Assembly (NCBI RefSeq): GCF_000179235.2
Contig: NZ_CP039373.1
Span: forward strand, 2,514,554-2,578,553
Direction: 5' to 3'
Source: Synechococcus sp. CB0101
GTDB lineage: Bacteria > Cyanobacteriota > Cyanobacteriia > PCC-6307 > Cyanobiaceae
Length of the DNA: 64,000 nt
This document shows positions 55,986 to 64,000 of the stretch, piece by piece (the first letter of the stretch is position 1; each line of letters starts with the position of its first letter). The notes under the pieces were generated by a model that was not told the DNA's origin, searched no databases, and worked only from the letters and a program-made list of their open reading frames with translations. The position numbers and the translations under genes were made by a program.

Positions 55986-57260
55986 GTGCTGGATCAGCGC
56001 CTGTTGCGCGACAACCCCGAGCTGATCACGCAGCAGCTGGGGCGTCGTGGCATGTCGCTCGACCTCACGGGCCTGCAACTGATGGCGCGCCAGGAGCGCG
56101 ACCTCGAAGAGCAGCGCAGCAACCTCCAAGCCGAAGGCAACCGGATCGGCAAGGAGGTGGGCCTGAAGATCAAAGGCGGCGCTGCGCCCAACAGCCCGGA
56201 GGTGCAGGAGCTGCGCAACGAGGGCAACCGCATCAAGCAGCAGGTGGCTGTGCTGGAGGAGGAGGAGAAAGCGCTCGAGGCCAAGCTCAAGGCGCAGCTG
56301 CTCACCCTGCCCAACCTGCCTTCGCCCGAGGCCCCCGATGGCCGCAGCGAAGTCGACAACGTGGAGATCAAGCGCTGGGGCAGCCCCCGCGCCCAGGAAG
56401 ACTGGCTGGAAGAGCACTGGCAGATCGCCGAACGCCTCGAGCTGTTTGAAGCCGAGCGCTCGGTGCGCATCGCCCAGAGCCGCTTCGTGACGCTGCTGGG
56501 TCAGGGCGCCCGGCTCGAGCGCGCCCTGATCAATTTCATGCTCGACCTGCACGGCGGCAAGGGCTACCGCGAGGTGCTGCCGCCGATCCTGGTGAACAGC
56601 GCCAGCCTCACAGGCTCAGGCCAGCTGCCCAAGTTCGCCGAGGAGAGCTTCCGCTGCGCCGAAGACGATCTCTGGCTCACCCCCACCGCCGAGGTGCCCG
56701 TCACCTCCCTCCATCGCGATGAGGTGATCCCGGCTGAGCAGCTACCGCTCAAATACGTGGCCTACACGCCCTGCTTCCGCCGCGAGGCCGGCAGCTATGG
56801 CCGTGACACCCGCGGCCTGATCCGCCTCCACCAGTTCAACAAGGTGGAGCTCTACTGGTTCTGCCACCCCGACCACTCCGCCGAGGCCCATCAGCAGATC
56901 ACCGCTGACGCCGAAGCCGTGCTCGAGGCCCTGGAGCTGCCCTACCGCAAGATCGAACTCTGCACCGGCGACATGGGCTTCTCCGCCGCGCGCACCTACG
57001 ACCTCGAGGTGTGGCTACCCGGTGCCGGCGCTTACCGCGAGATCTCCAGTTGCTCGGTGTGCGGCGACTTTCAGGCCCGCCGCTCCGCCATCCGCATGAA
57101 AGAGGGCAAAGGCACCCAACTCGTGCACACCCTCAATGGCAGTGGCCTGGCCGTGGGCCGCACCATGGCCGCCCTGCTGGAAAACGGTCAGCAAGTGGAT
57201 GGCTCGGTGAAGCTGCCCGCCGCTCTCGTGCCCTACTTCGGCTCTGAGCGGATCGGCTGA
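55986..57260 (+). CDS. serS: Seryl-tRNA synthetase
   Basis: A class II synthetase of 424 residues. The N-terminal long coiled-coil arm (residues about 30-105, rich in Glu/Lys/Gln) binds the tRNA variable arm. The catalytic domain has motif 2 [27 protein letters not shown] and motif 3 [17 protein letters not shown]. The GTG at 55986 fits the conserved [14 protein letters not shown] start. Confidence 0.96.
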   Translation: MLDQRLLRDNPELITQQLGRRGMSLDLTGLQLMARQERDLEEQRSNLQAEGNRIGKEVGLKIKGGAAPNSPEVQELRNEGNRIKQQVAVLEEEEKALEAKLKAQLLTLPNLPSPEAPDGRSEVDNVEIKRWGSPRAQEDWLEEHWQIAERLELFEAERSVRIAQSRFVTLLGQGARLERALINFMLDLHGGKGYREVLPPILVNSASLTGSGQLPKFAEESFRCAEDDLWLTPTAEVPVTSLHRDEVIPAEQLPLKYVAYTPCFRREAGSYGRDTRGLIRLHQFNKVELYWFCHPDHSAEAHQQITADAEAVLEALELPYRKIELCTGDMGFSAARTYDLEVWLPGAGAYREISSCSVCGDFQARRSAIRMKEGKGTQLVHTLNGSGLAVGRTMAALLENGQQVDGSVKLPAALVPYFGSERIG

Positions 57261-57319
57261 AGCCTGCGCTGCGGCGATCTGGGGACTGGGCCATCGTGCG
57301 TGGGGAGGTCTCCGCGGTC

Positions 57320-57337
57320 GGATATCCATGGATATCC
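57320..57337. repeat. 18-bp perfect palindrome between serS and mqo
   Basis: GGATATCCATGGATATCC reads the same on both strands and also contains two copies of GGATATCC. It lies in the 140-base gap between the convergent serS and mqo stops. No T run follows, so it is not an obvious terminator; it could be a protein-binding site or hairpin. Confidence 0.5.
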
Positions 57338-57400
57338 AAGGGCAGACAGTGGCCCAACAGATGCCACAACCCAGCCAGCCCCCGCGGATCCCGCGACGCC

Positions 57401-58858
57401 TCAGCTGCCCTTCAGCTGCAGGGCGGCATCCGCACGCTTGCGAAGGCCGCACAAGCGCTCGGGATCGGCGGCGAGATCTTCACCCCAGCTGGGGATCAAA
57501 GCCCGCAACCGGGCTTGCCAAGCCGAGCTGTTGAAGCGCTCGGGCCAGCAGCGCTGCAGTACGTCCACCATGGTTTTCACCGCAGTGGAGGCTCCCGGTG
57601 AGGCTCCGAGCAACGCGGCCAGGGAGCCATCGGCGCTGCTCACCACCTCGGTGCCCATCTGCAGCGTGCCGCGGCCATCGATCTGCTTGATGATCTGCAC
57701 TCGCTGGCCGGCCACTGCCAGCTCCCAGTCGTCGCCGCGGGCCTGGGGGAGGAACTGGCGCAGGCTCTCGAGCCGTTGCTCCTGGCTCTGCACCACCTGA
57801 CCCACCAGATAGCGCACCAGATCAAAGTTCTGGCTGCCCACCTGCAGGCTCGGCAGCAGGTTGAACGGCTTCACCGATCGGCCCAGATCCCAGAGGGAGC
57901 CCTGCTTCAGGAAGCGGGTGCTGAAGCCGGCGTAAGGGCCAAACAACAGGGCGCGCTGGCCCTCGATCCAACGGGTATCGAGGTGCGGCACCGACATCGG
58001 CGGTGCCCCTACAGCCGCCTTGCCATACACCTTGGCGTTGTGCCCGGCGATCACCTCCGGGTTGCGGCACACCAACCACTGACCGCTCACAGGGAAAGCG
58101 CCGTACTGGCGCGCTTCCGGAATGCCGGAGCGCTGCAGCAGCGGCAAGGCGCCGCCGCCAGCGCCGAGAAACACAAACGGCGCCTCAAACACCTGCGCCG
58201 CGCCACTGGGCGTACGCGCCTCCACCAACCAGCCGCGGCCGCCGCGCTCCAGGCCCACCACCTCATGCTGGAGCCGCATGTCGACGCCCTGCAACAACGC
58301 CGCCGTGAGGGCACCGAAATTCACATCCGTGCCGCGGGCCACGCGCGTGGCCGCCAGGGGCTGATCCAGGCTGCGGCCCTCCATCACCAGCGGCATCCAT
58401 TCGCGCAGCTGGGCGCTGTCGCCACTCCACTGCATGCCGGCGAACTGGGGAGTGGCGTTCAGCGCTTCCCAGCGGCGCCGCAGGAAGGCCACGTTCTGCT
58501 CACCCCACACCAGGCTGAGGTGAGGAACCCCGCGGATGAACGCGGCGGGATCCTGCAGCACGCCCTGCTCCACCAGGGCACTCCAAAACTGCAGGCTCAG
58601 CTCAAAGGCGCCATTGATGGCCAGCGCCTTGGCGATCGGTACCGATCCATCGGCGGCCTGGGGGGTGTAGTTGAGCTCGCAGTTGGCCGCATGGCCGGTG
58701 CCGGCGTTGTTCAGGGCCGCGCTGCTCTCGGCCGCCACCCCCGGCAGCCGCTCGAGCACCATCACCTCGAGGGATGGATCGAGCTGACGCAGCAACCGCG
58801 CCAGGGTGGCGCCCATGATTCCGGCCCCCACCAGCAGGGCGTCGCAGCGGTGCGTCAT
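57401..58858 (-). CDS. mqo: Malate:quinone oxidoreductase
   Basis: A membrane-associated FAD enzyme of 485 residues that oxidises malate to oxaloacetate and feeds the quinone pool. The N-terminal dinucleotide motif is LLVGAGIMGATLARLL, followed by SSAALNNAGTGHAANCELNYTP, the Mqo signature. Later come VFLGAGGGALPLLQRSGIPE and the HNAKVYGKAAVGAPPMSVPHLD block. ATG 58858 is chosen as the start next to this motif. It is divergent from rseP. Confidence 0.94.
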   Translation of the reverse strand: MTHRCDALLVGAGIMGATLARLLRQLDPSLEVMVLERLPGVAAESSAALNNAGTGHAANCELNYTPQAADGSVPIAKALAINGAFELSLQFWSALVEQGVLQDPAAFIRGVPHLSLVWGEQNVAFLRRRWEALNATPQFAGMQWSGDSAQLREWMPLVMEGRSLDQPLAATRVARGTDVNFGALTAALLQGVDMRLQHEVVGLERGGRGWLVEARTPSGAAQVFEAPFVFLGAGGGALPLLQRSGIPEARQYGAFPVSGQWLVCRNPEVIAGHNAKVYGKAAVGAPPMSVPHLDTRWIEGQRALLFGPYAGFSTRFLKQGSLWDLGRSVKPFNLLPSLQVGSQNFDLVRYLVGQVVQSQEQRLESLRQFLPQARGDDWELAVAGQRVQIIKQIDGRGTLQMGTEVVSSADGSLAALLGASPGASTAVKTMVDVLQRCWPERFNSSAWQARLRALIPSWGEDLAADPERLCGLRKRADAALQLKGS

Positions 58859-58905
58859 CAGACCTGGGCATCCCCCCACAATGGAGTCACTTTGCACGTG
58901 CGCGG

Positions 58906-59994
58906 ATGGGGGTTCTCACGGCCCTGGCGATCCTGGCCGGCTTGATCGTGGTGCACGAGGCGGGGCATTTCTTTGCCGCCACCTGGCAAGGCATCCGCGT
59001 CAGCGGCTTCTCCGTTGGCTTTGGGCCGGTGCTGCTGGAGCGCCAGCGGCGCGGCGTGCAGTTCGCCCTGCGAGCCATCCCCCTAGGGGGCTTTGTGTCG
59101 TTCCCCGACGACGACGAAGAAAGCACAATCCCTGCCGACGATCCCGATCTGCTGCGCAACCGCCCGATCCCGCAACGGGCGCTCGTGATCGCCGCGGGCG
59201 TGCTCGCCAACCTGCTGCTGGCCTGGAGCGTGCTGGTGGCCCAGGGCCTGGTGGTGGGCATCCCAGCCGGCTTCAGCGCCACACCCGGCGTGCTCGTGGC
59301 TGGTGTGCAGAGCGGGCAAGCCGCGGCGGCATCCGGCCTACGCCCTGGTGATCGCATCCTCAGTGCCGATGGCGTGAACCTCGGTGGCGGCCAAAGCGCC
59401 GTGGCCCAACTGGTGGAGCGGGTGAAGGGCGCGCCGGATCAAACCCTGCAGCTCCAGGCCGAACGCGCCGGTCAAACCGTCACCATCGCGCTCACCCCGG
59501 CGGATGTAAGCGGCATCGGCCGGATCGGCGCTCAGCTGCAACCCAGCGGCAGCGAAGCCTTCCGCCGCGCCAAGGGCCCCGGCGAAATCCTCAGCCAGGC
59601 CAACCGCGATTTCGCCAGCCTCACCCGGCGCACCGTGGAAGGGTTTGTCACCCTCGCCACCCATTTCGGTGAAACCGCCGGTCAGGTGTCGGGCCCGGTG
59701 AAGATTGTGGAGATGGGGGCCTCCCTGGCCAAACAGGGCGGCAGCAGCCTCTTCCTCTACACCGCCCTGATCTCGATCAACTTGGCGGTGCTCAATGCCC
59801 TGCCCCTGCCGCTGCTGGATGGCGGTCAGTTCGTGTTTCTGATGCTCGAGGGGCTGCGCGGCAAGCCGCTGCCGGAGAAATTCCAGCTGGCCTTCATGCA
59901 GTCGGGTTTTGTGTTTCTGGTGGGCCTCAGCCTGGTGCTGATCGTGAAAGACACCTCCCAGCTGGCAGCGGTACAGCAGCTGCTGGGCCGTTGA
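58906..59994 (+). CDS. rseP: Site-2 zinc metalloprotease RseP family
   Basis: A 362-residue intramembrane protease. The zinc site is HEAGHFFAA in the first helix, with the third ligand in [11 protein letters not shown]; a PDZ domain lies between ([16 protein letters not shown]). Four membrane segments are expected. Family members cleave anti-sigma factors or other membrane regulators; a cyanobacterial substrate is not known from this sequence. It is followed 52 bases later by rpsN. Confidence 0.93.
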   Translation: MGVLTALAILAGLIVVHEAGHFFAATWQGIRVSGFSVGFGPVLLERQRRGVQFALRAIPLGGFVSFPDDDEESTIPADDPDLLRNRPIPQRALVIAAGVLANLLLAWSVLVAQGLVVGIPAGFSATPGVLVAGVQSGQAAAASGLRPGDRILSADGVNLGGGQSAVAQLVERVKGAPDQTLQLQAERAGQTVTIALTPADVSGIGRIGAQLQPSGSEAFRRAKGPGEILSQANRDFASLTRRTVEGFVTLATHFGETAGQVSGPVKIVEMGASLAKQGGSSLFLYTALISINLAVLNALPLPLLDGGQFVFLMLEGLRGKPLPEKFQLAFMQSGFVFLVGLSLVLIVKDTSQLAAVQQLLGR

Positions 59995-60046
59995 GGTCAC
60001 CCCGCGGGGTACGCTTGTTTGTCATTGCCCGTTGAGTCCAGGCCGC

Positions 60047-60349
60047 ATGGCGAAGAAGTCGATGATTGCGCGCGATGTGAAGCGCCAGAAGATGGTTGAG
60101 CGCTTCGCCGCCAAGCGCGCCGCTCTGATGGCTGCTTTCGACGCGGCTGCCGACCCGATGGAGCGCCTGGAGATCCACCGCAAGATCCAGGGCCTGCCCC
60201 GCAATAGCGCCAAGGTGCGCCTGCGCAACCGTTGCTGGGCCACCGGCAAGCCCCGTGGTGTGTATCGCGATTTCGGCCTGTGCCGCAACCAGCTGCGTGA
60301 GCGCGCCCACAAAGGTGAGCTGCCCGGCGTGGTCAAGTCGTCCTGGTGA
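60047..60349 (+). CDS. rpsN: Small ribosomal subunit protein uS14
   Basis: A 100-residue ribosomal protein of the zinc-free (C-minus) S14 type. [21 protein letters not shown] and the C-terminal [21 protein letters not shown] with LPGVVKSSW match the cyanobacterial and plastid form. ATG 60047 is the family start. A compact terminator follows. Confidence 0.96.
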   Translation: MAKKSMIARDVKRQKMVERFAAKRAALMAAFDAAADPMERLEIHRKIQGLPRNSAKVRLRNRCWATGKPRGVYRDFGLCRNQLRERAHKGELPGVVKSSW

Positions 60350-60377
60350 GATCGGGCTTCGGCTTCAAACCTTCTTC

Positions 60378-60402
60378 AAAGCGCCGCAAGGCGCTTTTTT
60401 AT
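60378..60402 (+). terminator. Rho-independent terminator of rpsN
   Basis: AAAGCGCC (60378-60385), tetraloop GCAA and GGCGCTTT (60390-60397) form an 8-bp stem followed by more T residues. Confidence 0.88.
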
Positions 60403-60537
60403 TGCTCATGCGGCAGACGTGAAAGCAGCACGCGCCAAGTGGCGACTGCACTTTCCAAAGAGATTGAGAGTGTTCCCACAGCGTTCGCACGTCGGATGCG
60501 AGAATCGCTCTTGACAACAAACAAGACATAAGCCCAA

Positions 60538-62685
60538 GTGCAAGGTCACACTCAGTCGATCTCCTTCGATGGTCGGGAGATCCGGCTGACCACCGGCCGC
60601 TTTGCCCCTCAGGCAGGCGGTTCAGTGATGGTCGAATGCGGAGATACTGCCGTTCTGGTCACCGCCACCCGCTCCGGCGGTCGTGAGGGCATCGATTTCC
60701 TGCCCCTGATCTGCGATTACGAAGAGCGCCTCTACGCCGCAGGTCGCATTCCCGGCAGCTTCATGCGCCGCGAAAGCCGTCCGCCCGAGCGCGCCACCCT
60801 GATTGCCCGCCTGATCGACCGCCCGATGCGGCCGCTCTTCCCCAGCTGGCTGCGCGACGACCTGCAGATCGTCGCCACCTGCATGTCGCTCGATGAGCGC
60901 GTGCCGCCTGATGTGCTCGCCGTGACCGGCGCCTCGCTGGCCACCCTGCTGGCCAAGATCCCCTTCCACGGCCCGATGGCCGCTGTGCGCGTGGGTCTGC
61001 TGGGCGATGACTTCGTGCTCAACCCCAGCTACCGCGAGATCGAGCGCTCTGACCTCGATCTCGTCGTGGCCGGCACGCCCGAAGGCGTGATCATGGTGGA
61101 AGCCGGTGCGAACCAGCTGCCCGAACAAGACGTGATCGAAGCGATCGACTTCGGTTACGAAGCCGTGTGCGAACTGATCAAGGCCCAACAGGCCCTGCTC
61201 AAGGAGCTCGGCATCGAGCAGGTGATCCCCGAGCCCCAAACCACCGACGACACCCTGCCCAAGTTCCTCGAGAAGGAATGCGCCAAGGGCATCGGCGATG
61301 TGCTGAAGCAGTTCAAGCTCACCAAGGCTGAGCGTGACGAGCAGCTCGATGCGATCAAAGGCCAGGTGGCCGAGAAGATCGACGGCCTCAAAGACGACGA
61401 CGCCATCAAGGTGGCGGTGAGCAGCAACGGCAAGGCGCTGGGCAACAGCTACAAGTCGCTCACCAAAAAGCTGATGCGCGACCAGATCGTCAAAGACGGC
61501 AAGCGCGTGGATGGCCGCAACCTTGATGAAGTGCGCCCGATCAGTGCCGCCGCCGGCGTGCTGCCCAAGCGCGTCCACGGCTCTGGCCTGTTCCAGCGTG
61601 GTCTGACCCAGGTGCTCTCCTGCGCCACCCTCGGCACCCCGAGCGATGCCCAGGAGATGGACGACCTCAACCCGTCCAACGAGAAGACCTACCTGCACCA
61701 CTACAACTTCCCGCCCTACTCCACCGGCGAGACCAAGCCGATGCGCAGCCCCGGTCGCCGTGAGATCGGCCACGGCGCCCTGGCGGAGCGGGCTCTGATC
61801 CCGGTACTGCCCAGCAAGGAATCCTTCCCCTACGTGCTGCGCGTGGTGTCGGAGTGCCTGAGCTCCAACGGCTCCACCTCCATGGGTTCGGTGTGCGGCA
61901 GCACCCTGGCCCTCATGGATGCCCGCGTGCCTCTGAAGGCCCCCGTGAGCGGAGCCGCCATGGGCTTGATCAAGGAAGGCAAAGAGGTGCGGATCCTCAC
62001 CGACATCCAGGGCATCGAGGACTTCCTCGGCGACATGGACTTCAAGGTGGCCGGCACCGAGAAGGGCATCACCGCCCTTCAGATGGACATGAAGATCACC
62101 GGTCTTGAGGTGAAGACCGTGGCCGAGGCGATCAACCAGGCCCGCCCGGCCCGCCTGCACATCCTCGAGAAGATGCTCGAGGCGATCGAGAAGCCCCGTG
62201 AGGTGCTGAGCCCCCACGCTCCGCGCCTGCTCAGCTTCCGCATCGATCCCGAACTGATCGGCACCGTGATCGGCCCCGGCGGCCGCACGATCAAGGGCAT
62301 CACCGAGCGCACCAACACCAAGATCGACATCGAAGATGGCGGCATCGTCACGATCGCCAGCCACGACGGTGCTGCCGCTGAGGAAGCGCAGCGCATCATC
62401 GAAGGCCTCACCCGCCGCGTGTCGGAAGGCGAAGTGTTCAGCGGTGCTGTCACCCGCGTGATCCCGATCGGCGCCTTCGTGGAAATCCTGCCCGGCAAGG
62501 AAGGGATGATCCACATCTCCCAGCTCAGCGAGGCCCGCGTGGAGAAGGTGGAAGACGTGGTGCGCGTGGGCGATCAGGTGACCGTGCGCGTGCGCGAGAT
62601 CGACAACCGCGGCCGCATCAACCTCACCCTGCGCGGCGTGCCCCAGTCGGAAGAGCCGGCAGCAGCAGTGGTTGTGGCCGAGTGA
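60538..62685 (+). CDS. pnp: Polynucleotide phosphorylase
   Basis: A 715-residue 3'-5' exoribonuclease that uses phosphate to degrade RNA and can also synthesise tails in cyanobacteria. It has two RNase PH domains (VTATRSGG..., then [19 protein letters not shown]), a helical linker, a KH domain ([26 protein letters not shown]) and an S1 domain ([24 protein letters not shown]). The GTG at 60538 leads into the conserved [15 protein letters not shown]. The 188-base upstream gap contains a TTGACA at 60511 but no matching -10. Confidence 0.96.
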   Translation: MQGHTQSISFDGREIRLTTGRFAPQAGGSVMVECGDTAVLVTATRSGGREGIDFLPLICDYEERLYAAGRIPGSFMRRESRPPERATLIARLIDRPMRPLFPSWLRDDLQIVATCMSLDERVPPDVLAVTGASLATLLAKIPFHGPMAAVRVGLLGDDFVLNPSYREIERSDLDLVVAGTPEGVIMVEAGANQLPEQDVIEAIDFGYEAVCELIKAQQALLKELGIEQVIPEPQTTDDTLPKFLEKECAKGIGDVLKQFKLTKAERDEQLDAIKGQVAEKIDGLKDDDAIKVAVSSNGKALGNSYKSLTKKLMRDQIVKDGKRVDGRNLDEVRPISAAAGVLPKRVHGSGLFQRGLTQVLSCATLGTPSDAQEMDDLNPSNEKTYLHHYNFPPYSTGETKPMRSPGRREIGHGALAERALIPVLPSKESFPYVLRVVSECLSSNGSTSMGSVCGSTLALMDARVPLKAPVSGAAMGLIKEGKEVRILTDIQGIEDFLGDMDFKVAGTEKGITALQMDMKITGLEVKTVAEAINQARPARLHILEKMLEAIEKPREVLSPHAPRLLSFRIDPELIGTVIGPGGRTIKGITERTNTKIDIEDGGIVTIASHDGAAAEEAQRIIEGLTRRVSEGEVFSGAVTRVIPIGAFVEILPGKEGMIHISQLSEARVEKVEDVVRVGDQVTVRVREIDNRGRINLTLRGVPQSEEPAAAVVVAE

Positions 62686-62711
62686 TCCAGGGCTCAGCCC
62701 CCTGAGTGATC

Positions 62712-62735
62712 AGCCCCCGGCAACGGGGGCTTTTT
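62712..62735 (+). terminator. Rho-independent terminator of pnp
   Basis: AGCCCCCG (62712-62719), loop GCAA, CGGGGGCT (62724-62731), then TTTT. It lies just before the convergent cysQ stop and may be bidirectional. Confidence 0.9.
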
Positions 62736-62753
62736 CATGCGCCGCCGAGCGGT

Positions 62754-63674
62754 TCAGACAGGGAACCCCGGATCGATCACCGCCATAGCGCCGGCAGCCT
62801 TGTCACACAGCTGCTGGTGGCTGCGGCCATGGCTGGCGATTAGGCAGCCGGCCTGGCGGATGTCGCCATCGTTGTAGCTGAGGCGGCGGCCGTCGGCGTG
62901 GGTGAAGGCGCCACCGGCCGCGCGAAGCACCGCCTCAGGGGCCGCCATATCCCAATCCTTCGGGGCGCTCTTACCGGAGAGCGAGATGTAGAGATCGGTT
63001 TCGCCGCGAAGGATCGTGGCCACCTTGCCGCCCACACTGCCGATCGCCTTGGTGTCGCCCAGGGCCAGGGCCTCCAGCAGCTGCTCCAGCCGTTGATCGC
63101 GGTGGTTGCGGCTCGCCACCAGCACCAAATCCCCCAGGGCTTGGCGAGGGCTCAGGCTGGCGGGACGCTGCTCGCCGGCGCGGTTCTCACACCAGGCGCG
63201 CGCCTGCGGCACCAGGCCGATCCAGAGCTCCTCCATCTCGGGCAGCAACACCACACCGAGCACCGGCTCGCCGTGATGAGCCAGGGCCAAATGTACCGCG
63301 TATTCGCCGGTGCCCTGGAGGAAATCTTTGGTGCCATCGAGTGGATCCAGGATCCAGAGCCACTCGGCATCAAGCGGTTGGCCTGCGGTGAGCTGCTCTT
63401 TGGCGGTTTCTTCACTGAGCAGGGTCCAGCCCGCATCGGGGAAGGCCTTCACCAGGCCATCGAGCAACCACTGGTTCACCGCCAGATCGGCTGCACTCAC
63501 AGGGCCTTCGCCACCCTCATCCACGCTCAGCGCCGGCGGAAAGCCGTAGGGGGGCTGCTCTCCGCGGCCATAGGCCAGCAAGATGTCGGCGGCGCCCCAG
63601 CTGAGGCGGCGCAATTCCGCCAGCAGCGCCTGCTCATCGATCCCCGGGGGCATGCAGGCGGCGGCGGGCATCAT
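62754..63674 (-). CDS. cysQ: 3'(2'),5'-bisphosphate nucleotidase, inositol-monophosphatase family
   Basis: A lithium-sensitive-type Mg phosphatase of 306 residues. Metal ligands appear in LLSEET and WILDPLDGTKDFLQGTGEYAVHLAL, and the C-terminal WDMAAPEAVLRAAGG motif is present. The best match is CysQ, which removes PAP formed in sulfate assimilation; a general inositol phosphatase is the alternative. Start codons at 63674, 63671 and 63653 are all possible. It is divergent from rsmI, 23 bases away. Confidence 0.87.
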   Translation of the reverse strand: MMPAAACMPPGIDEQALLAELRRLSWGAADILLAYGRGEQPPYGFPPALSVDEGGEGPVSAADLAVNQWLLDGLVKAFPDAGWTLLSEETAKEQLTAGQPLDAEWLWILDPLDGTKDFLQGTGEYAVHLALAHHGEPVLGVVLLPEMEELWIGLVPQARAWCENRAGEQRPASLSPRQALGDLVLVASRNHRDQRLEQLLEALALGDTKAIGSVGGKVATILRGETDLYISLSGKSAPKDWDMAAPEAVLRAAGGAFTHADGRRLSYNDGDIRQAGCLIASHGRSHQQLCDKAAGAMAVIDPGFPV

Positions 63675-63697
63675 GGAGCTGGCAAAGGGGCATTGTG

Positions 63698-64000
63698 ATG
63701 CAGGGCGCCGAACCGGCTGCTGGAGTGCTCTATCTGGTGGGCACCCCCATCGGAAACGTGGGTGATCTCTCGCCCCGTGCGCGCCACGTGCTGGGTCATG
63801 TGCAGTGCATCGCCTGCGAAGACACCCGCCGCAGCGGCCTGCTCCTCCACAACCTGGGCATCAAAAGCAGGTTGGTGAGCTTCCACGAGCACAACCAGAG
63901 CAGCCGCATCCCGGAACTGCTCGCCGCCCTGGAGGCCGGCGAAGCGATTGCGGTGATCAGCGATGCCGGCCTTCCGGGCATATCCGACCCCGGTGAGGCA
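63698..64000 (+). CDS. rsmI: 16S rRNA (cytidine-1402-2'-O)-methyltransferase, 3' end outside window
   Basis: The first 101 codons of an RsmI tetrapyrrole-methylase-fold enzyme. LYLVGTPIGNVGDLSPRA (SAM-binding opening), CEDTRRSGLLL, SFHEHNQ and AVISDAGLPGISDPG are diagnostic. It modifies C1402 in the decoding centre. The gene continues past the window edge. Confidence 0.94.
   Translation, partial: MQGAEPAAGVLYLVGTPIGNVGDLSPRARHVLGHVQCIACEDTRRSGLLLHNLGIKSRLVSFHEHNQSSRIPELLAALEAGEAIAVISDAGLPGISDPGEA

Noticed and set aside
60511-60536. TTGACA as -35 of a pnp promoter
   Set aside because: No TANNNT hexamer occurs at 16-19 bases downstream before the start codon, so a sigma-70 promoter cannot be supported here.
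60622-62514. A 630-codon open frame antisense to pnp
   Set aside because: It mirrors the codon bias of pnp in GC-rich DNA, is rich in His/Gly/Ala/Leu, and shows no family motif. pnp on the other strand is unmistakable.

Overview
The window looks like a chromosomal segment of a high-GC unicellular picocyanobacterium of the Synechococcus/Cyanobium type. Supporting markers are chlorophyll synthase (chlG), the cytochrome b6f subunit petP, a ClpR/ClpP pair, menG of phylloquinone synthesis, tightly packed genes with 1-4 base overlaps, and many short uncharacterised genes of the kind seen in these compact genomes. It holds three tRNA genes (Leu-CAA, His-GUG, Ser-CGA), the small SRP RNA, and no rRNA, CRISPR array or prophage.

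Layout. 1-4.1 kb: 3' end of murA, tRNA-Leu, argD, folC and a lumenal pentapeptide protein. 4.1-9.5 kb: minus-strand catabolic or peptidoglycan-recycling type genes (FAD oxidoreductase, amidohydrolase, DUF4359, DUF1611 protein, dipeptide epimerase) interrupted by tRNA-His. 9.7-15.9 kb: miaB, then the cell-wall/division block ddl, an unknown membrane protein, ftsQ and ftsZ, then the SRP RNA (minus strand) and panB. 15.8-24.4 kb: hemW, a PIN-TRAM protein, clpR, clpP, ilvC, cobD, two exopolysaccharide-type genes and two small genes. 24.4-42 kb: tRNA-Ser, a frameshifted comEC, a LysM protein, glyQ, menG, hisF, petP, chlG, a class A penicillin-binding protein, rsmB, an alkyltransferase-like gene, trmH, a lone peptide-ABC permease, a vapBC toxin-antitoxin pair, and a two-component set (response regulator, lone receiver, histidine kinase) flanking a secreted DUF1400 hydrolase. 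42-52 kb: the accessory region. 52.7-64 kb: housekeeping again (lepA, SMR transporter, nfu, serS, mqo, rseP, rpsN, pnp, cysQ, 5' end of rsmI).

The accessory region at 42-52 kb is the most interesting part. It carries a type IV pilin and two minor-pilin cassettes with the same gene order (PilX-like, PilV-like, GspH/FimT-like, PilW-like). They face each other across an orphan membrane-anchored ORF. In the left cassette the PilX-like gene is cut by two different insertion sequences: one IS5-type element with CTAA target duplications and one rve-type element with CTGG target duplications. Removing both restores a single 463-codon reading frame. The PilW-like gene of the same cassette carries RTX-type (GGxGxD) repeats, an unusual fusion for a prepilin, and its last third is shifted out of frame by one base at a G run. 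The right cassette appears intact.

comEC, the DNA-uptake channel gene at 24.6-26.6 kb, is also frameshifted at a homopolymer. Taken together these suggest recent decay of one pilus cassette and perhaps of competence, although a homopolymer sequencing error remains possible for both single-base shifts. The two IS insertions do not depend on that caveat.

No stretch longer than about 300 bases lacks a gene or mobile element. The longest gaps (9542-9741, 60350-60537, 57261-57400) hold only a possible promoter region, a terminator and an 18-base palindrome respectively.
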